64,000 bases of DNA. Origin: Dickeya dianthicola NCPPB 453 (GTDB lineage Bacteria; Pseudomonadota; Gammaproteobacteria; Enterobacterales; Enterobacteriaceae). The stretch is taken from the NCBI RefSeq assembly GCF_000365305.1, contig NZ_CM001841.1, forward strand, positions 2,295,995 through 2,359,994, in the 5' to 3' direction. Of this stretch, positions 39,043 through 48,479 are shown one piece after another; the first letter of the stretch is position 1, and each line of letters opens with the position of its first letter. A model generated the notes under the pieces. That model had not been told where the DNA came from and searched no databases. It worked only from the letters and a program-made list of their open reading frames with translations. The translations under genes were made by a program, and so were the position numbers.

Positions 39043-39129
39043 AAAATAAGCAAAATCATGACGCCTCTCAAGAAATAAATAAAACATTATTTCATTTTTA
39101 TTGAATTCACATCTCAACCACACTATCAT
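39043..39129. promoter_or_regulatory. Divergent kdgF/kduI promoters flanking one KdgR-type box
   Basis: A KdgR-like operator AAATAAAACATTATTTCATT lies at 39077-39097 (consensus half-sites GAAA and TTTC around 6 bp). The rightward kduI promoter is TTGAAT (39101-39106), 17 bp, TATCAT (39124-39129). The leftward kdgF promoter is TTGAGA (39071-39066), 17 bp, TATTTT (39048-39043). The box thus sits between the two -35 elements, where bound KdgR could block both. A half-site-like ATGAAACAT overlaps the kdgF -10. Confidence 0.7.
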
Positions 39130-39264
39130 CGCGCCATAACACGAAAGAACCGGGCAAAAAAGGTTCAGGTGACGTTGTCACTGCCACGCGAGGTGACCTG
39201 TTCCGCCCGGCGCTTTCCTATTCAGGCCCACAGTCTGATTTCCATCTGAAAGCGAGGAGCTACC

Positions 39265-40101
39265 ATGCAAGTCCGTCAGAGCATCCACAGCGACCACGCC
39301 CGTCAGCTTGATACCGCTGGCCTGCGACGCGAGTTTCTGATCGAACGCATTTTTGATGCAGACGCCTGCACCATGACCTACAGCCACATCGACCGAATCA
39401 TCGTGGGCGGGATAATGCCCGTCCATCAGGCGGTGACGGTCGGCGTGGATGTGGGAAAACAGCTGGGCGTCAGCTACTTTCTTGAACGCCGCGAACTGGG
39501 CGCCATCAATATCGGCGGCGCCGGCGTAGTCAGCGTAGACGGCGAACGCTATGAAATCGGTCACGAAGAAGCCATTTATATCGGCAAAGGCGTACGGGAC
39601 ATCCGTTTTACCAGCGTGGACTCAGCCAAACCCGCCCGCTTCTACTATAACAGCGCGCCGGCGCACACCACCTATCCGACACGCAAAATTACCGCTGCAG
39701 AGGCATCTCCGCAAACCATCGGCGATGACGCGACCAGCAACCGTCGGACCATCAACAAATATATCGTTCCGGATGTATTGCCTACCAGCCAGCTTACTAT
39801 GGGGTTAACCAAACTGGCGGAAGGGAGTCTCTGGAATACCATGCCGTGCCATACCCATGAGCGTCGCATGGAAGTCTATTTTTATTTCGATATGGATGAA
39901 GAAACGGCGGTGTTCCACATGATGGGACAACCACAGGAAACCCGCCACATCCTGGTACACAACGAACAGGCGGTGATTTCACCGAGCTGGTCGATTCATT
40001 CGGGTGTAGGCACCAAACGCTACACCTTTATCTGGGGTATGGTTGGCGAGAATCAGGTTTTCTCAGACATGGATCACGTCAAAGTTAGCGAACTACGCTA
40101 G
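39265..40101 (+). CDS. kduI: 5-dehydro-4-deoxy-D-glucuronate isomerase
   Basis: The 278-residue protein is the usual length and has the zinc-binding cupin segment [18 protein letters not shown]. It isomerises 5-keto-4-deoxyuronate to 2,5-diketo-3-deoxygluconate in the cytoplasm. The ATG at 39265 follows GCGAGGAGC. A repeat copy lies immediately after its stop, between kduI and kduD, so the two are not tightly coupled. Confidence 0.96.
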   Translation: MQVRQSIHSDHARQLDTAGLRREFLIERIFDADACTMTYSHIDRIIVGGIMPVHQAVTVGVDVGKQLGVSYFLERRELGAINIGGAGVVSVDGERYEIGHEEAIYIGKGVRDIRFTSVDSAKPARFYYNSAPAHTTYPTRKITAAEASPQTIGDDATSNRRTINKYIVPDVLPTSQLTMGLTKLAEGSLWNTMPCHTHERRMEVYFYFDMDEETAVFHMMGQPQETRHILVHNEQAVISPSWSIHSGVGTKRYTFIWGMVGENQVFSDMDHVKVSELR

Positions 40102-40103
40102 CG

Positions 40104-40217
40104 ACTTACCCAATATTTCGCGTTGCGGGAAAGAGGCAAGTGGAACGCATCCCCAGTCAGCGACCGGGATGCGTGAGAGCAGCCGGCAAGCCGGCAACCT
40201 GAAATGTAACGGGTATA
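40104..40217 (+). repeat. TATACCC-ended interspersed repeat, copy C
   Basis: Starts TTACCCAATATTTCGCGTTG two bases after the kduI stop and ends TGTAACGGGTATA. Internal hairpins include AGCCGGCAAGCCGGC. Its left end is less well conserved than copy B. Confidence 0.65.
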
Positions 40218-40282
40218 AACCGGTATTTCCCTACAGTAACAAGCTCACGACAAGACATGTCGTTTACAGAGAGATTAAAGCT

Positions 40283-41044
40283 ATGATTCTAGATTCATTC
40301 AATTTGCAGGGCAAAGTGGCACTGATCACCGGCTGTGATACCGGTCTGGGTCAGGGTATGGCTGTCGGTCTGGCTGAAGCGGGCTGTGACATCGTCGGCG
40401 TCAACATTGTTGAACCGAAAGAAACCATCGAAAAAGTCACTGCCACAGGCCGTCGTTTCCTGAGCCTGACCGCTGACATGAGCGATATCTCCGGTCATGC
40501 CGCACTGGTGGAAAAAGCCGTTGCCGAGTTCGGTAAAGTGGACATTCTGGTTAACAATGCCGGTATTATCCGCCGTGAAGACGCCATCGAGTTCAGTGAA
40601 AAGAACTGGGACGATGTGATGAATCTGAACATCAAGAGCGTGTTCTTCATGTCTCAGACTGTTGCCCGTCAGTTCATCAAACAGGGTCATGGCGGTAAAA
40701 TTATCAATATCGCGTCCATGCTGTCCTTCCAGGGCGGTATCCGGGTACCGTCTTACACCGCCTCCAAGAGCGCGGTCATGGGCATCACCCGTCTGCTGGC
40801 CAACGAATGGGCGAAACACAACATCAACGTCAACGCCATCGCGCCCGGCTACATGGCGACCAACAACACCCAGCAGTTGCGCGCCGATCAGGACCGTAGC
40901 AAGGAAATCCTGGAGCGTATCCCGGCAGGTCGCTGGGGTCTGCCGCAAGACTTGCAAGGTCCGGCCGTGTTCCTGGCGTCCAGCGCATCCGATTATATAA
41001 ACGGTTATACCATTGCTGTTGATGGCGGCTGGTTGGCTCGCTAA
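40283..41044 (+). CDS. kduD: 2-dehydro-3-deoxy-D-gluconate 5-dehydrogenase
   Basis: The 253-residue short-chain dehydrogenase has the cofactor motif TGCDTGLGQGMA, NNAG (LVNNAGIIRRED) and catalytic YTASK. It reduces 2,5-diketo-3-deoxygluconate to 2-keto-3-deoxygluconate with NADH. The ATG at 40283 (MILDSFNLQGKVALITG) gives the family start; the longer upstream frame runs through repeat C. A terminator follows. Confidence 0.96.
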   Translation: MILDSFNLQGKVALITGCDTGLGQGMAVGLAEAGCDIVGVNIVEPKETIEKVTATGRRFLSLTADMSDISGHAALVEKAVAEFGKVDILVNNAGIIRREDAIEFSEKNWDDVMNLNIKSVFFMSQTVARQFIKQGHGGKIINIASMLSFQGGIRVPSYTASKSAVMGITRLLANEWAKHNINVNAIAPGYMATNNTQQLRADQDRSKEILERIPAGRWGLPQDLQGPAVFLASSASDYINGYTIAVDGGWLAR

Positions 41045-41071
41045 TTTTTCCGCAAAAATTTTTTGTGACCG

Positions 41072-41102
41072 AAGGCACAATCCTGAATTGTGCCTTTCTT
41101 TT
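41072..41102 (+). terminator. Terminator between kduD and pelW
   Basis: AAGGCACAAT, 5-nt loop, ATTGTGCCTT, then TCTTTT. It separates kduD from the pelW-tog unit. Confidence 0.85.
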
Positions 41103-41212
41103 ATCTATCAGTAATTTATCATCCGCATTCCTTTCCTTCTCGTTTCCAAATCTTTCATAAAAAATTTTCAAAACAACGTTCCGACTTTGATCACACTTTC
41201 GATACTGAGCAC

Positions 41213-41265
41213 ATGACGAAAATATAAGTTGGGCAATATAATCAATCAAAACAATGTTTCTATTT
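41213..41265 (+). promoter_or_regulatory. pelW promoter with KdgR-type box
   Basis: A perfect -10 TATAAT at 41237-41242 with a poor -35 (ATGACG, 41213-41218). A KdgR-like box AATCAAAACAATGTTTCTAT begins at 41244, just downstream of the -10, where it would block initiation. A CRP-like right half (TGATCACA) lies near 41188, about 55 bp upstream of the -10. Confidence 0.65.
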
Positions 41266-41305
41266 ATAAGGAACTGTTTCGCTCAGTTCTATAAGAAGGT
41301 ACTCC

Positions 41306-42937
41306 ATGAGTATTTTTACTGATTTGAACACCAGCAGAAAATGGCAAATCGAACAATGGCTATCGGCGATTAACAACCATATCGAAAAGATTCAGCAATA
41401 TGGTCACAGTGTGGTCAATCCAACGCCGTTATTGGCTGACGGATTTGAGATAAAAACGCAGTCTCCAGTTGTCTGGCAGTTTCCCGATGGACATGATGCA
41501 CCGATTTCTAACTTCGCCAGCCAGCAAAACTGGTTGCGATTATTAATTTCCATGAGCGCGGTCACAGAAACGGAAAAATATCGCCAACTGGCGTTTTCTC
41601 AGAGTGAATATTTTCTGAATCGCTTTGTCGATGAAAATAGCGGACTTTTTTATTGGGGCGGCCACCGCTTTATTAATCTCGATACGCTGGTCAGTGAAGG
41701 TCCGGAATCCAAATCGATGGTGCATGAATTAAAACACCATCTGCCCTATTACGAATTTCTGCATCAGGTCAATTCGGAAAAAACCCGCCATTTCATTCAG
41801 GGATTCTGGAATGCACACGTAGAAGACTGGAACAGCCTGGATTTGGGCCGCCACGGTGATTACGCCAGGCAACGCGACCCGGATGTATTTCTGCACTCCC
41901 GTCGGGATGTGGTCACCCCGGCCAAATGGCCGGAATTGCCGCTGACCAAAGGGCTGACCTTTGTCAATGCCGGCACCGACCTGATCTATGCCGCTTTCGT
42001 CTATGCACGCCACACTGGCGACGTACACGCGGCGGCCTGGGGCAAACACCTCTATCGCCAGTATGTGCTGGCGCGTAATCCGGAAACCGGTATGCCGGTT
42101 TACCAGTTTAGCTCGCCCTTACCACGCCAGCCGGTGCCGGTGGACGATAACCAGACTCAGTCCTGGTTCGGCGACCGCGCCCAGCGGCAGTTCGGGACCG
42201 AGTTTGGCGCCATTGCCCGTGAAGCCAACGTGCTGTTTCGCGACATGCGCCCGCTGCTGATCGATAACCCGCTGGCCATGCTCGATATTCTGCGCCATCA
42301 ACCCGACGCTGAAATCCTGACCTGGGTGATTGCCGGTCTGAAAAATTACTATCAGTACGCATACGACGTTGACAGCAACAGCCTTCGCCCAATGTGGAAT
42401 AACGGTCAGGACATGACCGGCTACTGCTTCAAACGCGACGGTTACTACGGCAAAGCCGGCACTGTATTGAAACCCTTCCCGCTGGAAGGCGACTACCTGC
42501 TGCCGCTGGTACGCGCCTGGCGCCTGAGCGACGATGACGACCTGTATACGCTGATAGTCACCATGCTGTCCCGACTGGAGAAACAGGGCATCCATCAATC
42601 CGCCTCGCCCTTCCTGCTGCTGGCGATTACCGAACTGGCGCACGCCAAACAATCGGCACAGTGGGCGGAATATGCCTGGCAAATGGCGGAGATTTTATTT
42701 AAACGCTATTTCCATCACGGTTTGTTCGTACGGTCGGAACATCATCGTTATGTACGACTTGATGATCCCTTCCCAGCCATTTTGCTGACGCTGATCGCCG
42801 CCTGTAGAAATAAATGGCCGGAAATTCCTGCTATCCTGACTCAAGGGGGATACATTCATGGAGATTATCGAATTAATGGGGAAAGCCGGGTTATTTACGA
42901 CACGGAATTTATTTACCCGGAAAAATTAATCCACTGA
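41306..42937 (+). CDS. pelW: Cytoplasmic exopolygalacturonate lyase PelW (PL2)
   Basis: The 543-residue protein has no signal peptide, consistent with a cytoplasmic enzyme. It matches family 2 pectate lyases in length and in segments such as FYWGGHRFINLDTL, GPESKSMVHELKHHLPYYE and MWNNGQDMTGYCFKRDGYYG. PelW splits imported oligogalacturonides, releasing mainly unsaturated dimers or monomers for KdgF/KduI/KduD. It is the first gene of the pelW-togMNAB unit, with AGAAGGT as a weak ribosome-binding site. Confidence 0.93.
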   Translation: MSIFTDLNTSRKWQIEQWLSAINNHIEKIQQYGHSVVNPTPLLADGFEIKTQSPVVWQFPDGHDAPISNFASQQNWLRLLISMSAVTETEKYRQLAFSQSEYFLNRFVDENSGLFYWGGHRFINLDTLVSEGPESKSMVHELKHHLPYYEFLHQVNSEKTRHFIQGFWNAHVEDWNSLDLGRHGDYARQRDPDVFLHSRRDVVTPAKWPELPLTKGLTFVNAGTDLIYAAFVYARHTGDVHAAAWGKHLYRQYVLARNPETGMPVYQFSSPLPRQPVPVDDNQTQSWFGDRAQRQFGTEFGAIAREANVLFRDMRPLLIDNPLAMLDILRHQPDAEILTWVIAGLKNYYQYAYDVDSNSLRPMWNNGQDMTGYCFKRDGYYGKAGTVLKPFPLEGDYLLPLVRAWRLSDDDDLYTLIVTMLSRLEKQGIHQSASPFLLLAITELAHAKQSAQWAEYAWQMAEILFKRYFHHGLFVRSEHHRYVRLDDPFPAILLTLIAACRNKWPEIPAILTQGGYIHGDYRINGESRVIYDTEFIYPEKLIH

Positions 42938-42980
42938 TTTTATTTTTACAGATTCACCATTACTAAAGTAGGTAGGCATT

Positions 42981-43871
42981 ATGAATGAAAACAAAATGCT
43001 GGGGTTAGCTTATATCTCCCCCTATATAATAGGGTTGATAGTTTTTACCGCTTTCCCCTTTATTTCATCGTTTGTACTCAGTTTTACTGAGTATGATTTA
43101 ATGAGTCCGCCCACATTCACCGGTCTGGAAAATTACCACCGGATGTTTATGGAGGATGATCTTTTCTGGAAATCCATGGGAGTCACCTTTGCTTATGTGT
43201 TCTTAACCATCCCGCTAAAACTGATTTTCGCACTGCTGATCGCGTTTGTGCTGAATTTCAAATTGCGTGGAATCGGTTTTTTCCGTACCGCCTACTACGT
43301 GCCGTCGATTCTCGGCAGTAGCGTAGCTATCGCCGTATTGTGGCGCGCCCTGTTCGCTATCGACGGGCTGCTGAATAGCTTTATCGGCGTTTTTGGCCTC
43401 GATCCGGTCAACTGGCTGGGTGAACCGTCGCTGGCGCTGATGTCGGTAACCCTGCTGCGCGTCTGGCAGTTCGGTTCCGCTATGGTTATCTTCCTGGCTG
43501 CGCTGCAGAACGTGCCGCAATCCCAGTATGAAGCCGCGATGATCGACGGCGCCTCGAAATGGCAGATGTTTCTGAAAGTGACCGTGCCGCTGATTACGCC
43601 GGTTATCTTCTTCAACTTCATCATGCAGACTACGCAGGCGTTCCAGGAATTCACCGCGCCCTACGTCATTACCGGCGGTGGACCAACCCACTACACCTAT
43701 CTGTTCTCGCTCTATATCTATGATACGGCCTTCAAGTATTTCGATATGGGGTACGGCGCGGCTCTGGCATGGGTGCTGTTCCTGGTGGTAGCCGTATTCG
43801 CCGCTATCTCCTTCAAATCGTCTAAATACTGGGTGTTCTATTCCGCCGATAAAGGAGGAAAAAATGGCTGA
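42981..43871 (+). CDS. togM: Oligogalacturonide ABC transporter permease TogM
   Basis: The 296-residue permease of the MalF/UgpA type has six hydrophobic segments and the ATPase-contact EAA loop (YEAAMIDGASKWQMFLKVTVP). With TogN it forms the inner-membrane channel for oligogalacturonides. It overlaps togN by 8 bp. Confidence 0.94.
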   Translation: MNENKMLGLAYISPYIIGLIVFTAFPFISSFVLSFTEYDLMSPPTFTGLENYHRMFMEDDLFWKSMGVTFAYVFLTIPLKLIFALLIAFVLNFKLRGIGFFRTAYYVPSILGSSVAIAVLWRALFAIDGLLNSFIGVFGLDPVNWLGEPSLALMSVTLLRVWQFGSAMVIFLAALQNVPQSQYEAAMIDGASKWQMFLKVTVPLITPVIFFNFIMQTTQAFQEFTAPYVITGGGPTHYTYLFSLYIYDTAFKYFDMGYGAALAWVLFLVVAVFAAISFKSSKYWVFYSADKGGKNG

Positions 43872-44766
43872 TATTCATTCCCCACTGTCTGCGCAGGCTA
43901 TTGCAGCGGCAGAAGTTCGCCGTACGCTGCGCCGTGAAAAAATCAGCGCAAGTATGCGTTACATCATTCTACTGGCAGTCGGCATTCTGATGCTCTACCC
44001 GCTGGCGTGGATGTTCTCGGCGTCGTTCAAACCGAACCACGAGATCTTCACCACTCTCAGTCTGTGGCCGACGCACGCAACCTGGGATGGCTTTATCAAT
44101 GGCTGGAAAACCGGCACCGAATACAACTTCGGTCACTACATGATCAATACCTTCAAGTATGTGATTCCGAAAGTGGCGCTGACGGTTATCTCCTCCACCA
44201 TCGTGGCCTACGGCTTCGCCCGGTTTGAAATTCCGTGGAAGAACTTCTGGTTCGCCACCCTGATCGCCACCATGCTGCTGCCGAGCACCGTGTTGCTGAT
44301 TCCGCAGTACATCATGTTCCGTGAAATGGGCATGCTGAACAGCTACCTGCCGCTGTATGTGCCGGTTGCGTTCGCCACGCAAGGGTTCTTCGTGTTCATG
44401 TTGATCCAGTTCCTGCGCGGCGTACCGCGCGATATGGAAGAAGCGGCGCAGATCGATGGCTGCAACTCCTGGCAGGTGCTGTGGTACGTGGTGGTGCCGA
44501 TTCTGAAACCGGCCATCATTTCAGTCGCCCTGTTCCAGTTCATGTGGTCAATGAACGACTTTATCGGCCCGCTGATTTACGTTTACAGCGTGGACAAATA
44601 CCCGATTGCGCTGGCTCTGAAAATGTCTATCGACGTTACGGAAGGCGCACCGTGGAACGAAATTCTGGCAATGGCGAGTATCTCTATTCTGCCGTCTATC
44701 ATCATCTTCTTCATGGCTCAGCGCTACTTCGTTCAGGGCGTTACCAGCAGCGGAATTAAAGGTTAA
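43864..44766 (+). CDS. togN: Oligogalacturonide ABC transporter permease TogN
   Basis: The 300-residue MalG-type permease has a cytoplasmic N-terminal extension rich in Ala/Arg, six membrane segments and the EAA loop (MEEAAQIDGCNSWQVLWYVV). Its ribosome-binding site GGAGGA lies inside the end of togM, so the genes are translationally coupled. Confidence 0.94.
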   Translation: MADIHSPLSAQAIAAAEVRRTLRREKISASMRYIILLAVGILMLYPLAWMFSASFKPNHEIFTTLSLWPTHATWDGFINGWKTGTEYNFGHYMINTFKYVIPKVALTVISSTIVAYGFARFEIPWKNFWFATLIATMLLPSTVLLIPQYIMFREMGMLNSYLPLYVPVAFATQGFFVFMLIQFLRGVPRDMEEAAQIDGCNSWQVLWYVVVPILKPAIISVALFQFMWSMNDFIGPLIYVYSVDKYPIALALKMSIDVTEGAPWNEILAMASISILPSIIIFFMAQRYFVQGVTSSGIKG

Positions 44767-44779
44767 TTGAGGATTTATC

Positions 44780-45907
44780 ATGGCTGAAGTCATTTTCAAC
44801 AAACTGGAAAAAGTCTACTCCAACGGTTTCAAAGCAGTTCACGGTATCGACCTGACGATCAAAGACGGCGAATTTATGGTGATCGTAGGGCCGTCCGGCT
44901 GTGCGAAATCCACTACCCTGCGTATGCTGGCCGGTCTGGAAACCATCAGCGGCGGCGAAGTTCGCATCGGCGACAAAATCGTCAACAACCTGGCGCCGAA
45001 GGATCGCGGCATTGCGATGGTGTTCCAGAACTATGCGCTCTATCCGCACATGACGGTTCGCGAAAACCTGGCCTTCGGCCTGAAACTCAGCAAAATGCCG
45101 AAAGACAAGATCGAGGCGCAGGTCAACGAAGCAGCCAAGATTCTGGAACTGGAAGAACTGATGGATCGCTTGCCGCGCCAGCTGTCCGGCGGCCAGGCCC
45201 AGCGTGTGGCGGTAGGACGCGCCATCGTGAAAAAACCAGACGTGTTCCTGTTCGACGAACCACTTTCCAACCTGGATGCCAAACTGCGCGCCTCAATGCG
45301 TATCCGCATTTCGGATCTGCATAAACAGTTGAAAAAGAGCGGTCACCCAGCCACCAGCGTCTACGTTACCCACGACCAGACCGAAGCCATGACGATGGGC
45401 GATCGTATCTGCGTCATGAAGCTCGGCCACATCATGCAGCTGGATACGCCGGATAATCTCTATCACTTCCCGAAAAACATGTTCGTCGCCGGGTTTATCG
45501 GCGCACCGGAAATGAACATCAGACCGGGCAAGCTGCTGGAGGAAAACGGCCAGATCACGCTGCAGGTAGGCCAGTACACCATGAGCCTTAACCAATCCAA
45601 GCAGGACAAAGTACGGAGTTACATCGGCAAGGACATCTGCTTCGGCATTCGCCCGGAATACGTCACGGTATCGGAAACGCCTTTCGACGGCGGTCACTTC
45701 CAGGGCGAGCTGGTGCGGGCTGAAAACATGGGCCACGAATTCTTTATGTACATCAAAGTCGATGGCTCTGAACTAACCAGTCGTATGCCTTCAGATGAAG
45801 CCCGGTTGATTATCAATAACGGCCTGAATCGCCAGGTGTACTTCAAATTTGATATGGATAAATGCCATATCTTTGATGCAAAAACAGAACAAAATATCTC
45901 TCTTTAA
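44780..45907 (+). CDS. togA: Oligogalacturonide ABC transporter ATPase TogA
   Basis: The 375-residue MalK/UgpC-type ATPase has a Walker A of VGPSGCAKSTT, signature LSGGQAQRVAVGRA, Walker B VFLFDEPLSNLDAKLR, the H-loop VTHDQTEA and a C-terminal regulatory beta domain. The residue before the invariant Lys in Walker A is Ala (codon GCG) where Gly is usual; all other motifs are intact. It powers uptake through TogMN. It starts 13 bp after togN. Confidence 0.94.
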   Translation: MAEVIFNKLEKVYSNGFKAVHGIDLTIKDGEFMVIVGPSGCAKSTTLRMLAGLETISGGEVRIGDKIVNNLAPKDRGIAMVFQNYALYPHMTVRENLAFGLKLSKMPKDKIEAQVNEAAKILELEELMDRLPRQLSGGQAQRVAVGRAIVKKPDVFLFDEPLSNLDAKLRASMRIRISDLHKQLKKSGHPATSVYVTHDQTEAMTMGDRICVMKLGHIMQLDTPDNLYHFPKNMFVAGFIGAPEMNIRPGKLLEENGQITLQVGQYTMSLNQSKQDKVRSYIGKDICFGIRPEYVTVSETPFDGGHFQGELVRAENMGHEFFMYIKVDGSELTSRMPSDEARLIINNGLNRQVYFKFDMDKCHIFDAKTEQNISL

Positions 45908-45921
45908 CAGGAGTATAACCG

Positions 45922-47214
45922 ATGAAAAAAGTGATCCTATGCACACTGATCGCCTCTTCTCTGGCGCTGATGGCACATCAGTCTTTCGCTGCCGACCAGG
46001 TTGAGCTGCGCATGTCATGGTGGGGCGGCAACGGCCGTCACCAGGTCACGCTGAAAGCTATCGATGCATTCCAGAAACAGTACCCGAACATCAACGTGAA
46101 GGCGGAATACACCGGTTGGGACGGGCACCTGTCCCGTCTGACTACTCAGATTGCCGGCAATACCGAACCGGACGTGATGCAAACCAACTGGAACTGGCTG
46201 CCGATTTTCTCCCGCACCGGTGACGGCTTCTACGACCTGAACAAGGTGAAAGACGTGCTGGATCTGTCGCAGTTTGACGCGAAAGAGCTGCAGGCCACCA
46301 CGGTAGACGGCAAACTGAACGGGATTCCGATTTCCGTCACGGCGCGCGTGTTTTATTACAACACCGAAACCTGGAAGAAATCCGGCCTGACCTCCCCGAA
46401 AAACTGGGATGAACTGCTGAACGCCGGTAAAGTGTTCAAGGAAAAACTGGGCGACCAGTCCTACCCGCTGGTGCTGGAACATCAGGATTCACTGGCGCTG
46501 CTGAACTCTTACATGGTGCAGAAATACAACCTCCCAGCGGTGGACGAGAAGAACAAGAAATTCTCTTACACCGACGCACAATGGGTGGAATTCTTCCAGA
46601 TGTACAAAAAACTGGTTGATGCCCACGTCATGCCGTCAGCGAAATATTACGCGTCGTTCGGCAAGAGCAACATGTATGAAATGAAGCCGTGGATTGCCGG
46701 TGACTGGGGCGGCACCTACATGTGGAATTCCACCATCACCAAGTATTCCGACAATCTGCAGCCGCCGGCCAAACTGGAACTGGGCGCCTACCCGATGTTG
46801 CCGGGCGCCAAAGAGGCCGGGCTGTTCTTCAAACCGGCGCAGATGTTGTCCATCGGCAAATCCACCAAGCACCCGAAAGAAGCAGCCATGCTGATTAACT
46901 ATCTGTTGAACAGCAAGGAAGGCATTCAGGCGCTGGGGCTGGAGCGTGGCGTGCCGTTGAGCAAAGCGGCGGTCACCCAGTTGCGCGCCGATGGCGTCAT
47001 CAAGGACAGCGACCCGTCGGTAGCCGGCCTGAATCTGGCATTGTCTTTACCGCATGAAACCAAGACATCGCCTTATTTCGATGACCCGCAAATTGTCGCC
47101 CTGTTTGGCGATGCCATTCAGTATATCGATTACGACCAGAAATCCGTGGAAGAAACGGCCAAATACTTCCAACGCCAAGCCGATCGTATTCTGAAACGCG
47201 CTATGAAAGAATAA
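45922..47214 (+). CDS. togB: Oligogalacturonide-binding periplasmic protein TogB
   Basis: The 430-residue substrate-binding protein has a signal peptide (MKKVILCTLIASSLALMAHQ, cleaved after SFA) and the family 1 extracellular binding-protein fold (AIDAFQKQYPNINVKAEYTG, GDWGGTYMWNS). It delivers periplasmic oligogalacturonides to TogMNA and in Dickeya the Tog system is also linked to chemotaxis toward them. A terminator follows at 47238. Confidence 0.94.
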   Translation: MKKVILCTLIASSLALMAHQSFAADQVELRMSWWGGNGRHQVTLKAIDAFQKQYPNINVKAEYTGWDGHLSRLTTQIAGNTEPDVMQTNWNWLPIFSRTGDGFYDLNKVKDVLDLSQFDAKELQATTVDGKLNGIPISVTARVFYYNTETWKKSGLTSPKNWDELLNAGKVFKEKLGDQSYPLVLEHQDSLALLNSYMVQKYNLPAVDEKNKKFSYTDAQWVEFFQMYKKLVDAHVMPSAKYYASFGKSNMYEMKPWIAGDWGGTYMWNSTITKYSDNLQPPAKLELGAYPMLPGAKEAGLFFKPAQMLSIGKSTKHPKEAAMLINYLLNSKEGIQALGLERGVPLSKAAVTQLRADGVIKDSDPSVAGLNLALSLPHETKTSPYFDDPQIVALFGDAIQYIDYDQKSVEETAKYFQRQADRILKRAMKE

Positions 47215-47237
47215 TCTTTAACCAGCTGTCTATATTA

Positions 47238-47269
47238 AGCCCCGTGCTCTCCGCCGGGGCTTTTTTTAT
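47238..47269 (+). terminator. Terminator after togB
   Basis: AGCCCCG/CGGGGCT stem followed by seven T. It ends the pelW-togMNAB unit before the kdgM promoter. Confidence 0.87.
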
Positions 47270-47271
47270 TA

Positions 47272-47403
47272 AAAATGAAACAAAAAGAATCATTCTGTCG
47301 ATCATCGTCACAATTTGAAATCATTTTGAATTTATTGTGAATCTAAAAGATCGCGATCACAAAACGATATTAAATAATCCATAAAATAGAACTTGTTCCA
47401 TAA
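47272..47403 (+). promoter_or_regulatory. kdgM control region
   Basis: Several regulatory-looking sequences lie here. A KdgR-half-site-like AATGAAACA is at 47274. An inverted repeat TCACAAT...ATTGTGA spans 47308-47340 around TTGAAATCATTTTGAA. A CRP-like right half GATCACA is near 47355. A palindrome-containing AAATAGAACTTGTTCCATAA lies at 47384-47403. Known Dickeya kdgM control involves KdgR and CRP; which of these sites is real needs binding data. Confidence 0.45.
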
Positions 47404-47463
47404 GAACACATCGATTTTATTTTTTATTCTTTTCTTTATCTGTATATCTATAGGGAAAATACA

Positions 47464-48180
47464 ATGAAGATTAAATTATTAACTTTGGCTGTTGCATCTC
47501 TGGTTAGCGTCAATACTCTGGCTGTATCTATCGACTATCGTCATGAAATGACGGATAACACTAAAGTTGGTCATAAAGACCGTCTGTTAATCTCTCACCG
47601 TTTTGCGAATGGTTTTGGGTTATCTTCCGAAGTAAAATGGGCTCAATCCGGCAGGGACGGTAACCCAAACAGACCGTTTAGCGAACAGGTCAGCAACGGC
47701 ACCGAAGTTGTCGCCAGCTACGTGTATAAATTCAACGACGTCTTTTCTATCGAACCAGGATTTTCTTTAGAATCAAGCTCTTCAAACAACAACTACCGTC
47801 CTTATCTTCGCGGCCGGGCGAATGTGACCGATGATTTGTCAGTCGCCTTACGCTATCGTCCTTATTTCAAACGTAACAGTGAGAACATCAGGCAGCAGGG
47901 TAAAGAAACGATGGACAAGGGTTATACCCTGACCGGTAATATCGACTATAACTTCCTGGATGTTTATACCCTCGGTTACGAGCTGGAATACAAAAAAGGC
48001 ACCTCCGGCGAAACAGTCCTTTCTGACAACGATAATTATGACATCACTCATGAAGTGAAATTGTCTTACAAGTGGGACAAAAACTGGAAGCCATATGTCG
48101 CACTCGGCAACGTTTCTGGTTCTAAAACCACCGACGAACGTCAAACCCGTTACCGTGTAGGCGTGCAATATAGCTTCTAA
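47464..48180 (+). CDS. kdgM: Oligogalacturonate-specific outer membrane porin KdgM
   Basis: The 238-residue protein has a signal peptide (MKIKLLTLAVASLVSVNTLA), then a small 12-stranded-type beta barrel with alternating strands such as LSVALRYRPYFKR and HEVKLSYKWDKNW and the C-terminal aromatic residue (VGVQYSF). KdgM is a voltage-dependent porin that lets oligogalacturonides cross the outer membrane. It is transcribed on its own: terminators lie on both sides. Confidence 0.95.
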   Translation: MKIKLLTLAVASLVSVNTLAVSIDYRHEMTDNTKVGHKDRLLISHRFANGFGLSSEVKWAQSGRDGNPNRPFSEQVSNGTEVVASYVYKFNDVFSIEPGFSLESSSSNNNYRPYLRGRANVTDDLSVALRYRPYFKRNSENIRQQGKETMDKGYTLTGNIDYNFLDVYTLGYELEYKKGTSGETVLSDNDNYDITHEVKLSYKWDKNWKPYVALGNVSGSKTTDERQTRYRVGVQYSF

Positions 48181-48354
48181 TCGCTGTCTGTGACGCCTGA
48201 AACACAGCGTCAAAATGGATAATAAAAATGACTGTAATATGGAATCTTTATTATCCAGGTTAATATCCAGTGGAAATTAACCAAACCATCAATTCGTCTT
48301 TTTAAATTTCTGTGTCGATGTCCCCTATCGGGAATCATATGATTCGCCACTTTG

Positions 48355-48397
48355 GGTAAACATTTTATTCTCTTCGATGAAATGTTTACCTGTTTTT
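48355..48397 (+). terminator. Terminator after kdgM
   Basis: GGTAAACATTT/AAATGTTTACC with a 14-nt loop followed by TGTTTTTTT. It separates kdgM from paeX. Confidence 0.85.
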
Positions 48398-48479
48398 TTA
48401 TCTCCTCCGCCTTCATACTCGTGTTATTAATCTGATCATATCATCCAACCATCAACCCTAAATATATGAGTAAACTGTT

